Below are positions 34,233 to 45,995 of a stretch of DNA of 64,000 bases, piece by piece. The stretch's first letter is position 1; each line of letters starts with the position of its first letter. Both the position numbers and the translations under genes were made by a program. This stretch comes from Dermacentor variabilis. Taxonomy: Eukaryota; Arthropoda; Arachnida; Ixodida; Ixodidae. The notes beneath the pieces are model-generated. The model was not told the origin of the DNA. It did no database searches and saw nothing but the letters and a program-made list of their open reading frames with translations. The DNA lies in the NCBI RefSeq assembly GCF_050947875.1, contig NC_134572.1, positions 161,952,920-162,016,919 of the forward strand, given 5' to 3'.

Positions 34233-35004
34233 TGTTACGTTTCGCCTACGACGCGCGGTTTAGCCGGCGCGGCTGCAACGGACGCCGGGGCTTCGTTCAA
34301 AGCGGCAGACATTTTGGCCCGTTCGGCGCCGCCGCTACGCCTCCCCGCCAAGCGCGTCCAGGCATGTTCCAATGCCACGTGTTTTTGTGTGCGCGTGTGT
34401 GTGTGTGTGCATGTTGGTGCCCACGCTTGTCAAAGCGCGGCAGCCGGGGAGAGGAGCTCCCCCAACTGTGAAGCGAGGGGGTCTGAGCGGCGCCGGCCCG
34501 GCGGATGCGTCACCTACTCGTCTCAACGTGCCCGAGCGGCGCCGGCCCGGTGGATGGGTCACCTACTCGTCTCAACGTGTCCGAGCGGCGCCGGCCCGGC
34601 GGATGCGTCACCTACTCGTCTCAACGTTCCCGAGCGGCGCCGGCCCGGCGGATGCGTCACCTACTCGTCCCAACGTACCCGAGCGGCGAAGTCACGTGCG
34701 CGTCTATAGAGGCGTTCCTTCTTGCCCTCAACTGCGAGAGTATAAAAGCAGCTGCCCCCGGACGCCGAGAGAGGCTCCGATTTCTTCTGTTGAGTAACGT
34801 GCTCTCCCGTCTCTCCACTTCGGTCGACCTGACCGCCCGCTCTTATGCGATGCTAGAATAAACAAGTTGTTCTGTTACCAGTCGACTCATGCTTTGCCGG
34901 GACCTTCGAATGCTTCCAGTTGTGCCCCAGGCCGCCAGGCCAACGCTACCCTTGGGGCTTGCGACCCAGGTGCAACAACGGGCGTCAGCGCTGAGATTCC
35001 AACA
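34233..35004 (+). repeat. 3' LTR
   Basis: 772 bp, with the same ends as the 5' LTR. TATAAAA is at 34741-34747 and AATAAA at 34857-34862. It is 52 bp longer than the 5' LTR: one extra 49-bp unit (34484-34679 holds four) plus GGG near 34478. Confidence 0.93.
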
Positions 35005-35008
35005 ATTA

Positions 35009-35879
35009 CCTTACGATAAAGTTCGCATAAATTGCCACCTTTTCATCGGGGCCACCCTTTCATCATGCAAAGGTCAGTCCTGTACACAAGTCAGGTGACA
35101 CTTCTTCCCCTGCTAATAACTACAGACCCACCTCACTTACATGTACCTCTTGTCAAATACCTGAACACATATAATTCTAAAGTATCTAACAGAATACATC
35201 GAATCTAACATACTACACCCTAATCAGCATGGTTTTCGTAGTGGTCTATCGAATGTTACCTAATCAGTAGAAATACTACATGACTTTGCCAAAGACATTA
35301 AGAACCAAATTCAACTTGACGTAATTTTCCCCCCAATATTTCGATCGCGTTTGTCACCTTAAACTGATCTATAAATTAAGATGCCTTGTAGGAGATGGTA
35401 CGCTCAGGCGTTGGATTGAAGATTATCACTCAGATTATCACCAGTATATACAGTTAATGGTTGTTTCAAGACACCGTTCCCGTTTTATCTGGCGTACTGC
35501 AAGGTTCTACTGCTCTTCTTGATGTACATAAATGATATAACTAATAACATTGATGTAAATAACTGTACACTGTATCAAACAATCAAAGCCCGTGATGGCC
35601 GAATGAAACTTAATAATTCTCTAAACGTAGTAATAGCGTGGGGAATATGTTGGTAAATGGTATTATTCGCGGAGAAAACAATTTATATGAGCATAACAAA
35701 ACAAGAAATTAACCATCCTCTTTCTTTGCATCATTAATATTCTCATACTACGGAATGTGTCACTGTATAAATAACTGGCTGTCTTGATAAGCTGTGAGCT
35801 TAATTAGCTGGAACGCGCATGCGCAACAAATCTATAAAAAGCCATTGAAGAAACTTTTCTTTCTTTAAAGTTCACTTAC
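35009..35879 (+). pseudogene. CR1-like LINE reverse transcriptase, heavily broken
   Basis: Three frames in turn give NNYRPTSLTCTSC, then HGFR-like text near 35230, FDRVCHLKLIYKLRCLVGDG, and a GVLQGS-like stretch followed by LMYINDI near 35500-35540. These are the ordered RT blocks. Stops and indels occur every few dozen codons. It lies directly after the ATTA duplication, so this LINE was the target into which the LTR element inserted. The part between ORF1 and the RT start is deleted. Confidence 0.72.
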
Positions 35880-35891
35880 TCGTTCTACGTA

Positions 35892-36170
35892 ACGTATACA
35901 GAGCCTTATTGCCAAGATTGTGGTGCTTTAGCCACGCTCGAACACATGCTCTGGTCTTGCGAAAGAATTGAAGACTCGGCGATCAAGGATGCGTCCAGGT
36001 GGGAGGCTGCACTTCGCAGGCCGTACCTGGATGAACAATTCTGGGCTGTCCAGCAGGCTCACGACGTGGTCGTGAGGCTTGCCCTTCCGGTCCCGACGTG
36101 GGAGCGGCCCGCTTAGTGATTAATTATCACTACTTGCAGGACCAAATAAAGTTTTCCTTCCTTCCTTCCT
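35892..36170 (+). mobile_element. 3' fragment of an I-superfamily LINE with 12-bp target duplication
   Basis: Codes the Cys-rich C-terminus (YCQDCGALATLEHMLWSC ... WEAALRRPYLDEQFWAVQQA) up to a stop at about 36115. An AATAAAG signal and a (TTCC)n tail follow. TCGTTCTACGTA occurs on both sides (35880-35891 and 36171-36182), so this is a complete insertion of only ~280 bp, extremely 5'-truncated. The C-terminus resembles those at 8130 and 22211. Confidence 0.9.
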
Positions 36171-36182
36171 TCGTTCTACGTA

Positions 36183-36900
36183 CGAAACACGACTTCTCGC
36201 TTACGCAAGTCTCATCCGACCAATATTCGAATCAGCCAGTGTTCCGTGGTTTCTGTATGGTAGGGACCATATCCTTGCACTCGAAAGCATAGAAGGTAAA
36301 GTTGTGTGGTTTGTTTTCATTCGTTACAGGCGTACTGATTCCCCAACTGAATATCCGCAACTCGCTGACCTCGCAACTTTGTCCAGCCAAGCCAAAGTCC
36401 GCATGTTGAAATTCTTGTATTTCTTGTTACACGATAGTTTCAAGCTAAATCGCAGCTGAGTCATTCATTAGAAGCAGTTCTTCCAGACAAACGCCACACA
36501 AACATAAATTCACCTTAGAGGAATCTTATTGTGTTAACGTATTCCGCTTGTCCTTTTCCCCACATGCAACTAGAGACTCGAATTTCTTGGATGAATTTAT
36601 TGGTGTTCAGCCAACGCTAGAACTCTTTACTGAACTCGAGGAAGAAGCGGCTCGCCACATTCATATATCGTGTTGCTGACTCTCTTTTTCTTCTCTCGTT
36701 GTTGTAGTCTGCATGTCCGAATTTTTTGGGTAAAAATAGTTGTATTCGTTTAACTTCAATATTTTTCTATTGTGCGTATTTTCTGTGGTTAGCTTACTTG
36801 TTATGAGCATTTTATATATGTCTTCACTCCCGCTCCCTTAATAATCCCGGTGAGGGAATGACAGTAACTCAACATTAATAAATTAAAATTAATTAGGCTT
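36183..36900 (+). mobile_element. CR1-like LINE, C-terminal and 3' UTR part
   Basis: Resumes the LINE interrupted at 35879. Broken frames such as CMVGTISLHS and a region ending in an A+T-rich 3' UTR are consistent with the C-terminal tail of a CR1-like pol. The 3' limit near 36900 is approximate. Confidence 0.45.
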
Positions 36901-37299
36901 AATGGTGGCGATGATTACAGTGACTAGGAAAAACCAACTGTTATTGTACCTACTCTTACCTCTGCTGTATCTTAAGTACATTACCTCTTACGTTTTTTTA
37001 AAATCAAATGTTCGGGTGTGCTCCAACGTTTTATGTTTCTCTTTGTACTGACGTATACCTACGATATTTGTTCTCTTCACTTTTTTTCTCTTGTGCATTA
37101 ACTTTTCCTTTTCTGTCACTGTATTTAAGTGAAGGCTTTGTTGCAGACATCTGTTGCAATATTCCATGCTGTGTTCATGAAAATGGACACTAAAACCTGG
37201 TTAACAAATTTGAAGCGAATCCTCAGTATATATGTAATTGCATGTACTGCACTTATACGAGATTTCTAGGGGAATTTCACTTGCTTCTCTAGATCAGTT
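36901..37299. other. no recognisable gene
   Basis: A+T-rich intronic sequence relative to the M13 gene. The 61-aa ORF at 37008-37193 is hydrophobic but without support. Confidence 0.4.
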
Positions 37300-37340
37300 A
37301 TTTCGTTATATCCCGCCTCGTTATAACGAGGTTTGACTGC
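37300..37340 (-). repeat. end of a 'CAGTCAAACCTCGTTATAACGA' repeat
   Basis: The minus strand reads CAGTCAAACCTCGTTATAAC. A related plus-strand end is at 58062-58130 (cagtcaaacgcttttataac). Probably a dispersed DNA element; its other end was not located. Confidence 0.5.
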
Positions 37341-37456
37341 ATGTCTTGACTGCAGATGTCTTGTTTCGTCTTCTTGACTTCCTTGCGTTGCTTTTTTCTG
37401 AAGTACTTGCGCAGCACATGCTTGTAGAACTTCATATTAAAGTTCCATCCGGGCAC

Positions 37457-37803
37457 TTAAAGAGACACTAAAGAGATAAAATAATTGGAGTTGTATTGGT
37501 AAATTACCCTTGTACAACATGAAAAATATCTTTTACCAAAAAGGCGTCCGCTCGGCTTTAGTGTTTTACTTAGCCACCCTGTCTCAAATACAAATAACAG
37601 AAAAACAACTTTGAAATTAGCGACGTCACTGAGACCTACCGTTACCGGTGTTATGGCGCGAAATTCGAGAAATGCAACTTCGTATTTCATTTTTATTGTT
37701 ATAGTAATCAACATATCACTGCGAAATTAGCCGAAATAGAGCTTTGAAAGAATACGTTATGAGTCAAACTGAATTAGTTTTGCTCCTTAGTTGTCTCTCT
37801 AAA
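37457..37803. mobile_element. ~347-bp MITE, TTAAAGAGACACTAAAGAG ends
   Basis: The left end 'ttaaagagacactaaagaga' and the reverse complement of the right end 'tttagagagacaactaagga' are imperfect inverted repeats of ~26 bp. The ORF inside (37714-37457) has no domain. It lies immediately downstream of exon B of the M13 gene, in the intron. Confidence 0.75.
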
Positions 37804-37836
37804 TAACGATAAAGTAAACGAAAGCAATGTCGGCAC

Positions 37837-38162
37837 CTTGTGCGCGTGCGTCACAGCCACGTCAGCGTCGTCGCCTCCAGCGCGGCGCTGCTGTTCCTGC
37901 AGGAAGTGGCGCAGTGCCAGCCACGACGACAGTGACTTGTCGGGGCGAACGTCGTCCAGCGTGGCGAAGTACTGGTCCAGCTGGGACTCGCGCGAGAAGC
38001 GGTCGGGGAATCCCAGCGTCACGGCCATGGCGGCTGCCTTGCTCAGCGCCTTGGTGCGCGTCGTACCGCGCAGCCAGGAAGAAGAGCGCAGCGCCCTCTG
38101 CAGGGCTGCACGCACGTCCTCGGTGAGGTTCTCGGCCGCGGAAAGAACGCTGGGCGTGACCG
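37837..38162 (-). CDS. M13 (neprilysin-like) metallopeptidase, exon B
   Basis: A 326-bp GC-rich exon. The acceptor on the minus strand is tgcctgcatcgcag, the donor is CACAAG|GTGCCG. It enters with two bases of a split codon and leaves in phase 0. The product reads VTPSVLSAAENLTEDVRAAL ... SSWLRGTTRTKALSKAAAM ... LGFPDRFSRESQLDQYF. This fits the M13 block with W-(M/L)-D-x-x-T-(R/K)-x-x-A-x-x-K-A followed by (I/L)-G-(Y/F)-P-D, in the helical domain that closes over the active site. The upstream exon at 56875 leaves one base, giving a consistent codon. About 25-35 residues expected between this exon and exon C were not found. Confidence 0.87.
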
Positions 38163-38504
38163 CTGCGATGCAGGCAGAGCGACGATGACCGGACCATTCT
38201 TAGGAAAGTTAAGAGAGGGAGCTGGTGACCCTGCAATCGTTTAGCTATAACGGAAATGATGAGGCGATCCATGCAACCTATTTCAACCACCATAACAACG
38301 GTGATATCGAATTTGCGAAGTAGCACCGAATTCGCTTTTAAAGGCCATCTGTAACAGCCATATATTCGCAGGCCACTTGTACAATACCTGCCATTCTCAA
38401 TTCACAAATTTAAGGCAGGATTAGCTTTGTGTGGCCGTACATCAGCGCCAGGACTTGATGGAATTTCTTGCTGAGCTCTGTGTCATCTGGGTAAGCGAGC
38501 GAGA

Positions 38505-39098
38505 GTGGTTCTTCTTGAGCTGTACAATGAATCTTGGCGAGATCGCACGCTACCCATAAGCTGGAAGAAAAGTCGCCTTGTTACACTGCTGAAGCCTGGC
38601 AAGTTGCCGTTGGAACTATCATTATATCACCCAATCGCTTTGGCAAGTTGTGTGGGCAAAGTAATAGGGAGGATGGTCCTAGTACGCCTGGAGTGGTACT
38701 TGGAGTACCACAACACTTATCCGGATGCAATGGCGGGGTTTCGCCGTGGTCGATCATCGATCGATAACGTCGTCGACCTGGTCACCCACCTTCAGTGTGA
38801 GAAACTCCGCAAGCGTCTGTGCGCTTCTTTGTTCCTCGACGTCAACGAGGCGTGTGATAACGTGACGCATGAAGTCATCCTTTCTGCTCTCGAAGAGGTA
38901 GGAGTGGGTGGTCGGATGTTTCAATGCATGCGCATCTATCTCTTCATACGATCCTTTCTTTTTAACACCGCGCTAGGCCGTGCTTCCTTACATTATAGCC
39001 TCCGCGGCGTCCCCCAGGGTGGTGTACTGAGCCCGGTGCTAATTGATCTAACTCTATTTGCTCTCCTTGAGCACGTGCCAAGCACCGTCAGGCTATGA
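38505..39098 (+). pseudogene. LINE reverse transcriptase, fingers to palm
   Basis: Contains LYNESWRDRTLPISWKKSRL, YHPIALASCVGKVIGRM, AGFRRGRSSIDNVVDLV, ASLFLDVNEACDNVTH (the catalytic Asp region, where the usual A-F-D reads A-C-D) and LRGVPQGGVLSPVLIDL. The frame stops at 39098, before the YADD box, which lies in disrupted sequence. Length is about half of a full RT domain. Confidence 0.85.
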
Positions 39099-39340
39099 AT
39101 GCACGCGGGGAGATCTGCACTTGGACGTCTGCAGTAACACGTCTACAGTTGCCAGCGAGAATTCAGAGAGCTCCCTCCCAAACTGATATCTACCTCCGTT
39201 ACCGAGGCCCGGCCTCCGAGAAATGCGCATTAGTGCCATATACGCGCAAACCAATGAGAAACCAGAGCGTAATGGTAAATGGCCAAATAATACCATATGT
39301 TCGATCTTAAAAGTTTCCAGATGTCATAATCGGCAGGGAA

Positions 39341-40351
39341 TTGTCATGGAGCCCTCACGTATCAAACGTGAAAAAGCTGTTAACAGGCATCTGCCACCTG
39401 TTCAAGTTTTCCACTGGCAAGACCTGGGGAATGTCGACAAATGCTATGCTACAACTATACAGGGTGCTTTCTCTCGGCTTTCTGAGGTACAGCTTCACAT
39501 CAATAACCATCGCAGGCAGAACGAATCTACCTAAAATACAAAGTGTTCAGGCTCAAGCACTCCGGATATGTCTAGGCCTGCCTCAGAGTGCATCAACAGT
39601 GGCGACTATAGCAATCGCTAGAGACCACCTTGTGAAGACCCACAGCACTGAGGACCCATATAAGGCATCTTGTCAGGACTCCTCGCCACTCCCTAGCCTC
39701 TCTACCAGCGGAGAGACCACGCACCTCTTTCAGCCAAACTATAACCGCGATGTTGAATCATTGCCACCTCGTCTCACGCCTGCTGCTAAACCTTCTATTA
39801 CTCCATATTGCCTCACTGAGCCAAAAATTAACCTGATGGTACCTGGCATCACGAAAAAAGCTGATCTATCATCACCAGCCCTTAAACAGCTCACGTTACA
39901 ACTTTTGTACAAGGACTACCGTGACTGTACGCATATCTACACTGATGGATCTCTCCTGCCAGACGGCTCCGCTACGGCAATCGTGACACCAACGAAAACT
40001 ACAGCTACCAAAGTTAGGACGACTCACGCGACAACATCGACGGCAGCAGAGGTCGCAGCGCTCGTTACCGCACATCATTTCGTCGATGATGAAACGCCAC
40101 ACAAATGGACGATCTTCTGCGATTCAAAGGTGGCACTGCAGTCTCTACTATCACCTTTACGAAGCGGACCGTACGAACAGCTAATATTTCAGATCACAGA
40201 GACGATGCACCATATAGGTGCTGCAGGCCACGAAATAAATTTCCAGTGGCTTCCAAGTCACTGCGGGATTATCGGCAATGAACGGGCCGATCCGGCTGCC
40301 CGTTCAGCCCATACTGAGGACCACCACGTACGTACCAATATGACTTTCTAG
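39341..40351 (+). pseudogene. LINE pol: post-RT region and RNase H
   Basis: 336 residues. SWSPHVSNVKKLLTGICHLF is the segment after RT. RNase H residues 195-325 include Asp in THIYTDGSLLPDGS, Glu in TAAEVAALVTA, Asp in TIFCDSKVALQSL, and QWLPSHCGIIGNERAD with the His and last Asp, all in place. It stops at 40351, and the Cys/His tail is in another frame. Confidence 0.86.
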
Positions 40352-40819
40352 AACTGTCTCCGCACGGAAGCTCCGCCTGCTTGCTTGCCAATGCACCACG
40401 TCGCAATGGAATGAGCCACATTTCAAGAATACCCGACTATACTTTCATGATCCCACATTAAGCCTTCGTGTCCCATCAAAGCTCCGCCGTGAAGATGCCA
40501 CGCTTTTCCATCGACTGTGGTTGGGTGTTGCTTTTACCGAAGCCTATGTGTTCCGCATAGGGGTGGCCGAAACCGCAACCTGTGACCACTGCGGCCATGA
40601 ACAATCGATTGGCGATATTTTGTGCGACTGCCCGCAGTACAGTCCACAGACACAATCCCTTCGCCGCAAATTCAACCAGCTGGACGACTGACCACTATCG
40701 CAAGAAGGAATTCTACACCATCGACAGGACCTAATATCCCAGCAGAAGGCCGTCGAAGTGCTACTGCGCTTCTTGCGATCTGCCGGCCTCTGTTAACGTC
40801 TCTAACTGGAACGCCCTGC

Positions 40820-41005
<186 letters not shown>

Positions 41006-41159
41006 TTTCTTTTAACCCTTTTCTCTCAGTCCTCTTTCTAGCCCCTATATCCCAACCCCTGTGTAGGGTAGCAAACCGGGCACTAATATCTACTTAACCT
41101 ATCTGCCTACCCTCTTCATCTCTATCTCTCTTGTTAGCGTTGAATTAAAACAATCAAAT

Positions 41160-42003
41160 TGTGACCAAACGAAGCAAAGACAAAGAATGTTTTGGTGGCT
41201 TTGTTTGCTCATGATAAACCCTTGCGTATTATTCCTATTCTATCGTAATTCCGTTCTTCCTTTCTTATTGCACCTCGCTCTATTCATTATTTTACCTAAA
41301 TTCTTCATTACGCTGTACATATACGTAATTGTTTGTTAATGGTTAGTTAACCGTGTAACACGAGGATCGGAAACATGGATGATAAGGCACCATCGAACAA
41401 ATTACATTATGCAAACCCTGACATACAACGTACCCGCGCAATTAAATCAACTGCAGAAGTGCGTAAATGGATTTACGGTTCTATCACGCATGCTATTGCG
41501 CGATATCTTTGTCTTTATAAATTTCACCTAACGGTTTGAAATTTGTAAATTAATTGGTTTCCATACCTATTCAGAATGTATTCATCACATGTATATTCAT
41601 TTCATTCCTTGTAAGTTGCACGTGCACATTCTTTACAGTTGCTTAACTTCCTTTTTATTATTGCTTTTAATAATGTTCATTTTTTTAAAGTGTAACAGTA
41701 CATATTCCCCTGGCCCTAATGTTATTCACCCGAATTTCAGTGCGCTCGTACTGATTATGCATGTATGAAGATCTATTCATCTATTCAGGGATCTATTCAG
41801 GGAAGTGGATTTATACCACGTGTTGTATTAATGAAGCTACTTACGAAAGCTTATTGTTTGTACTGCGGATGTGTGTGATGCCGATGTTGCCTGGTGGTGG
41901 CCCCCTGGCCTCGTCAAGCTGTATGTTTACAGCTTTCTTGCCAGGGTGGCCTTCAACACTGTACTTTGTACATGTTGTAAATAAACTTGACTTGACTTGA
42001 CTT
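41160..42003 (+). mobile_element. LINE 3' UTR ending in (CTTGA)n
   Basis: A+T-rich sequence ending in a hairpin (ccctggcctcgtcaagctg ... cttgccagggtgg), an AATAAA-like 'gtaaataaac' and TTGACTTGACTTGACTTG. That is the layout of a CR1-like LINE 3' end. No coding part was recognised, and the upstream limit is uncertain. Confidence 0.55.
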
Positions 42004-42574
42004 GCCGTCGTGTCGAGGCAGCATTCCCCACTTCACGCTACTAATGTAGAACCTCATAGGGAGTGGTCCTTCCTTTCATGTAACGGAAGAAATAAAGGAA
42101 ATTGAATCCAAGGATGCGACGGAATTGAGCGCTGGCTTAATTTCCATTAAATGAGTAGGGCGTAGCAGTATTCAAACATTGTAATTGAAACGGCATGGCT
42201 GGTAATTGTCTAATTTTTTATTATTGTTAAAACCTTTAAATAACAACTAGGCAGGACCATGTGCTTGTTGGTTAACCGTCATTACAGAAATTCCAGCACG
42301 TTGACTCCATGATGTTCAACAGGTCGCCGTAGTTACCTAGAGCAAGAAATTCCGACAGAACCCATCTCACGATGACTGCGACGGTAACGCGATTGGCATT
42401 CATGCGGCATGGCGAAAAAAACGCACTGCTGAATGCACGTTTATTTATAATTTGTAGTCATCATTCCGAAACTTCCGTTGCTACGGGTATATGCGCATAC
42501 ACTGTTTCCGGTATCGGCCTACCTTTCTATAGTACTTGCTTGCCACGGTGGGTGATTAGCATGGCGGCTTGAAG
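42004..42574. other. no recognisable gene
   Basis: Intronic relative to the M13 gene. No domain in the short ORFs. Confidence 0.4.
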
Positions 42575-43260
42575 AGGACCGTATAAAGGCGATAGAATGA
42601 CGAAGAAGGAATGACCTCGATGCAACGACGAGGGTGGTATGACGGCGTTGACATGATGACAATTACGACGACGATGGCGCGACGATAACGGCACTGCGAG
42701 ATTTGTATGACGACGACTGTGTGATGACGACGACATGACGAGAGTCAGAAGATGAAGCTGGAACGATGACGCTGGAATCATTCGACGGCATCATGATGGA
42801 CGGCTGACAACGAATACATGATGTCGACGAAACGAAGACCTTGACATGACAACAGTACGAGGACAATAAGTTGACAACCAGGGTATGGCGGCGATGGCAT
42901 AACAACGACTGTATGGAGGTGTGACGACGGCATGACGACGAGAGTAGAATGACGAAGCAGGAGCGACGAAGATGGGCCGACCCCGATGACATTACGACGA
43001 TGGTATGACCACGACTGCCTGACGACTGTATGACGATGATGGCGTGATGGCCATAGCATGACGAAGATTGGCGACAAACTTCCACGACGGAATCACGACG
43101 ATGGTATGACAACGAACGCAAACGACTGTATGACGACCATGGCGTGACGACGAAGGCATCACGAGAATAGAATGAGGAAGCTGGATTGACAACGATGGAA
43201 CGACCACGATAACATTGCGATGAGGGTATGGATGAATGGATGGATGGTAGGATGGATGGC
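42575..43260. repeat. degenerate ATGACGACGA-type minisatellite
   Basis: Phrases such as 'tgacgacgatggcgtgacga' recur dozens of times with variants (atgacgacgac, gaatgacgaagc, cacgacgatggtatgac). No fixed period is obvious. ORFs here are artefacts of the repeat. Confidence 0.75.
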
Positions 43261-43309
43261 GAAGAAGCTTGAATGACCAGGATGCAGCGCCCATGATGGC
43301 ATCACACCA

Positions 43310-43798
<489 letters not shown>

Positions 43799-44399
43799 CC
43801 TGTTCAATGGCCCAACGCAAAAAAAAAATTAAGTATAAGAGATAAAGTAGCGCAGGGTCTGGACTTATGACCACATACATGAGCTAAACGTGAGCGTAAA
43901 GTTCAGTACAGCTGAGTTGAAGCCTTGCTTTGCAATGCCGCAATCATGCTGCGCCGATGCAATGAAACTTTTGGGAACCTAGGCACCGGTACACTGTCTC
44001 TGAATTTAGAATGACACAACGTACGCCCGTATAGATTTTGTTCGAAGTTGGTTTCTTTGCAGTAAGCCTCTTACTACTGAGAAAGCCACTTGCAGGGAAC
44101 AGCTTGAAAGCTCTTGCAAATGGGCTCGCATAAGTTTTAGCGCGTGTTTCAGATTGAGATGCTTTATTTTTCTTGAATTTTCTCAAAGAAAGGTACAGAA
44201 GCTAAAGGTATGGAAATACCCAGCAGAGGCCTCTGTACCGGTCATACATATATATAATGCATACATAGCAAAATATTCCCAGCATGTGGCGATTCTCTTT
44301 TCTACAACCAACAAAGTGCTATATTCACAATTAACTCTTAGAAAATTGTACTCTACCTATCATTACAACTACGGGAGCCTCGTATATTATTAAAGGCAC
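43799..44399. other. no recognisable gene
   Basis: Nothing supported. Short ORFs only. Confidence 0.4.
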
Positions 44400-44802
44400 A
44401 GACACCACCGCCTACAACGCCCTTCTACGCAAAATCCTGCTACCATTCGGTATAACTACATGCCAGCGACTTGAGGAGCTCCAGTCCCTTCGGCTATGCC
44501 CCGACACCTCGGACATTCGTCTCCCATCTTGCATGGGCTTGTGCACGCTGACCCGCGACATCGTCCGTGAAGAGTTTCACGGGCGGTGTTCTTCCTGCAC
44601 TCCGCAAAGTGCCGTTCCTTCTCCACCGACCGGCTTGCGCGACGTCATTCGGCAAGAGATTAGGTCCGCTTCGCGTCTACCGTACTCTGACAGCCCCCGC
44701 GCTCATCAGACACCGACCATCAGGTGTCGCACCTCCACCACTTGTGAGGAACCGCTTTATACGAACCGAGCTCGTGATGCCACCATGAGGATGAAGCTGT
44801 GA
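44400..44802 (+). pseudogene. LTR-retrotransposon gag-like fragment
   Basis: The 44533-44802 frame reads LTRDIVREEFHGRCSS ... SAVPSPPTGLRDVIRQEIRS. This resembles the (D)IVREE...LRDV(I/V)R(Q/E)EI repeats of Gag linkers in tick LTR elements. I base this on general resemblance only. No protease, knuckle or LTR is adjacent. Confidence 0.35.
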
Positions 44803-44880
44803 TGATATATACAGATGTAGAAGATTTACAATGGATGATGATATGTATGAAGTTGGAAGACAGGTGCTTGTTGCGCTCAC

Positions 44881-44884
<4 letters not shown>

Positions 44885-44974
<90 letters not shown>
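44885..44974. repeat. (AT)n microsatellite
   Basis: About 45 AT units with one AC interruption near 44956. It abuts sequence leading into the Ruka-like SINE. Confidence 0.97.
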
Positions 44975-45194
44975 TACATAACGAGGGTCTCGAATCCGGC
45001 AACATTGATGCCTTCAGGTAGCATATGTGGGTTTATTGAACAGTTGCCCTCACCCAAGAAAAATCACGTTCTCGTGACGCCTGCGGCAAAAAGGACGTGC
45101 CACGTCCGCCGCCAAGGTCTGTGAGTGGTGGCTCTGGCTAACACTCCCAGGGTTCTACTAGTACAGATAAATACCCAAGAAAGTGGAAGGGGAA

Positions 45195-45443
45195 ACGGCG
45201 CGGTGGTAGCTCAATCGGTAGAGCATCGCACGCGAAATGCGAAGGTTGTGGGTTCGGTTCCCATCTGCGGCACGTTTTGTCATCCACTTTAATTTTCTCA
45301 TCCATTTTCTCATCCACTTTAATTCTTTATTTCATTTATTAAGCACAAGTAATTTCCCTTATGTTGTCCTTGGTCAGTGTTTGCTGGCTTCTTATGATAT
45401 GACTAATAAAAATCGGGCCCCTCGGTTAACCCCCTTTCTTCTC

Positions 45444-45444
<1 letters not shown>
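45195..45444 (+). repeat. Ruka-like tRNA-derived SINE
   Basis: The tRNA-like head at 45198-45272 has an A box (TAGCTCAATCGG, about 45207) and a B box (GGTTCGGTTCC, about 45251). A T-rich body and a tail with ACTAATAAAAATCGGGCC follow, running into an AT array. It matches my memory of Ruka, a tick SINE. The 200 bp before it (from about 44985, cgagggtctcgaatccggca) may be part of a longer composite copy. Confidence 0.8.

Positions 45445-45505
<61 letters not shown>
45445..45505. repeat. (TA)n microsatellite, SINE tail
   Basis: About 30 TA units directly at the end of the SINE, consistent with expansion from its tail. Confidence 0.96.
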
Positions 45506-45510
<5 letters not shown>

Positions 45511-45678
45511 AACTAACTTCCGTAGTTTTTTTCGCCGTCCGTTAACAGAACAAATCATAATGTGGGCCGCTCCTGGTGATCTTGCAAAAGGGGTCCAAGG
45601 TCAATAGCACATACGCCTGTGGACTCGGGAACCTATAACGCGCGCTTCGGAATCTTTGGGATGGGCCCACGCATGGGC

Positions 45679-45995
45679 AGTGCTTCACGCCTGCTTTCCT
45701 TCCACCGCGGGACGGCCCGTCATTGCAGTACTTCGGGATGGAGCCACATATGGGGGGCGCTTAACATCTGCTTCACCTTCGCCGAGGGTCGGCCGGACGT
45801 TGCACCACCTTCGCGAGCGGCCCACGTATAGGGGGGGGGAGGCGTGCTTAACGCCTGCTTCATCTCCACCGCGGGTGGGCCCGGTATTGCAATATATTCG
45901 CGATCGGCCTACGTATGGATAGTTCTTAATGCCTTCTTCACCTCCGCCGTGGTTTGGCCCGATATTACATCATCTTCAGGCCGACCCGCAAGGGA
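45679..45995 (+). repeat. ~79-bp minisatellite, 4 diverged units
   Basis: Units begin near 45679, 45758, 45842 and 45920. Each has 'GCTTAACGCCTGCTTCACC', then TCC(A/G)CCG, GGTCGGCCCG, ATTGCA and GGCC(C/T)ACGTATGG, with 20-30% divergence. The ORFs here are repeat translations. Confidence 0.75.

Larger units (their letters stand above)
28246..35004 (+). mobile_element. Ty3/gypsy LTR retrotransposon with integrase-first pol (Gmr1-like)
   Basis: A 6.76-kb element with direct LTRs, TG...CA ends and a 4-bp target duplication ATTA (28242-28245 and 35005-35008). Gene order: leader, gag, protease, integrase, RT, RNase H, 3' noncoding, polypurine stretch, LTR. Integrase before RT is the copia order, yet the RT, RNase H and the GPY/F module after integrase are gypsy type. 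This combination defines Gmr1-like elements. Pol is open for 1142 codons. Gag has two 1-bp frame breaks, and the protease motif is changed, so this copy is probably not autonomous. It is plus-strand, antisense to the M13 gene whose intron it occupies, and it splits a LINE. Confidence 0.92.
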
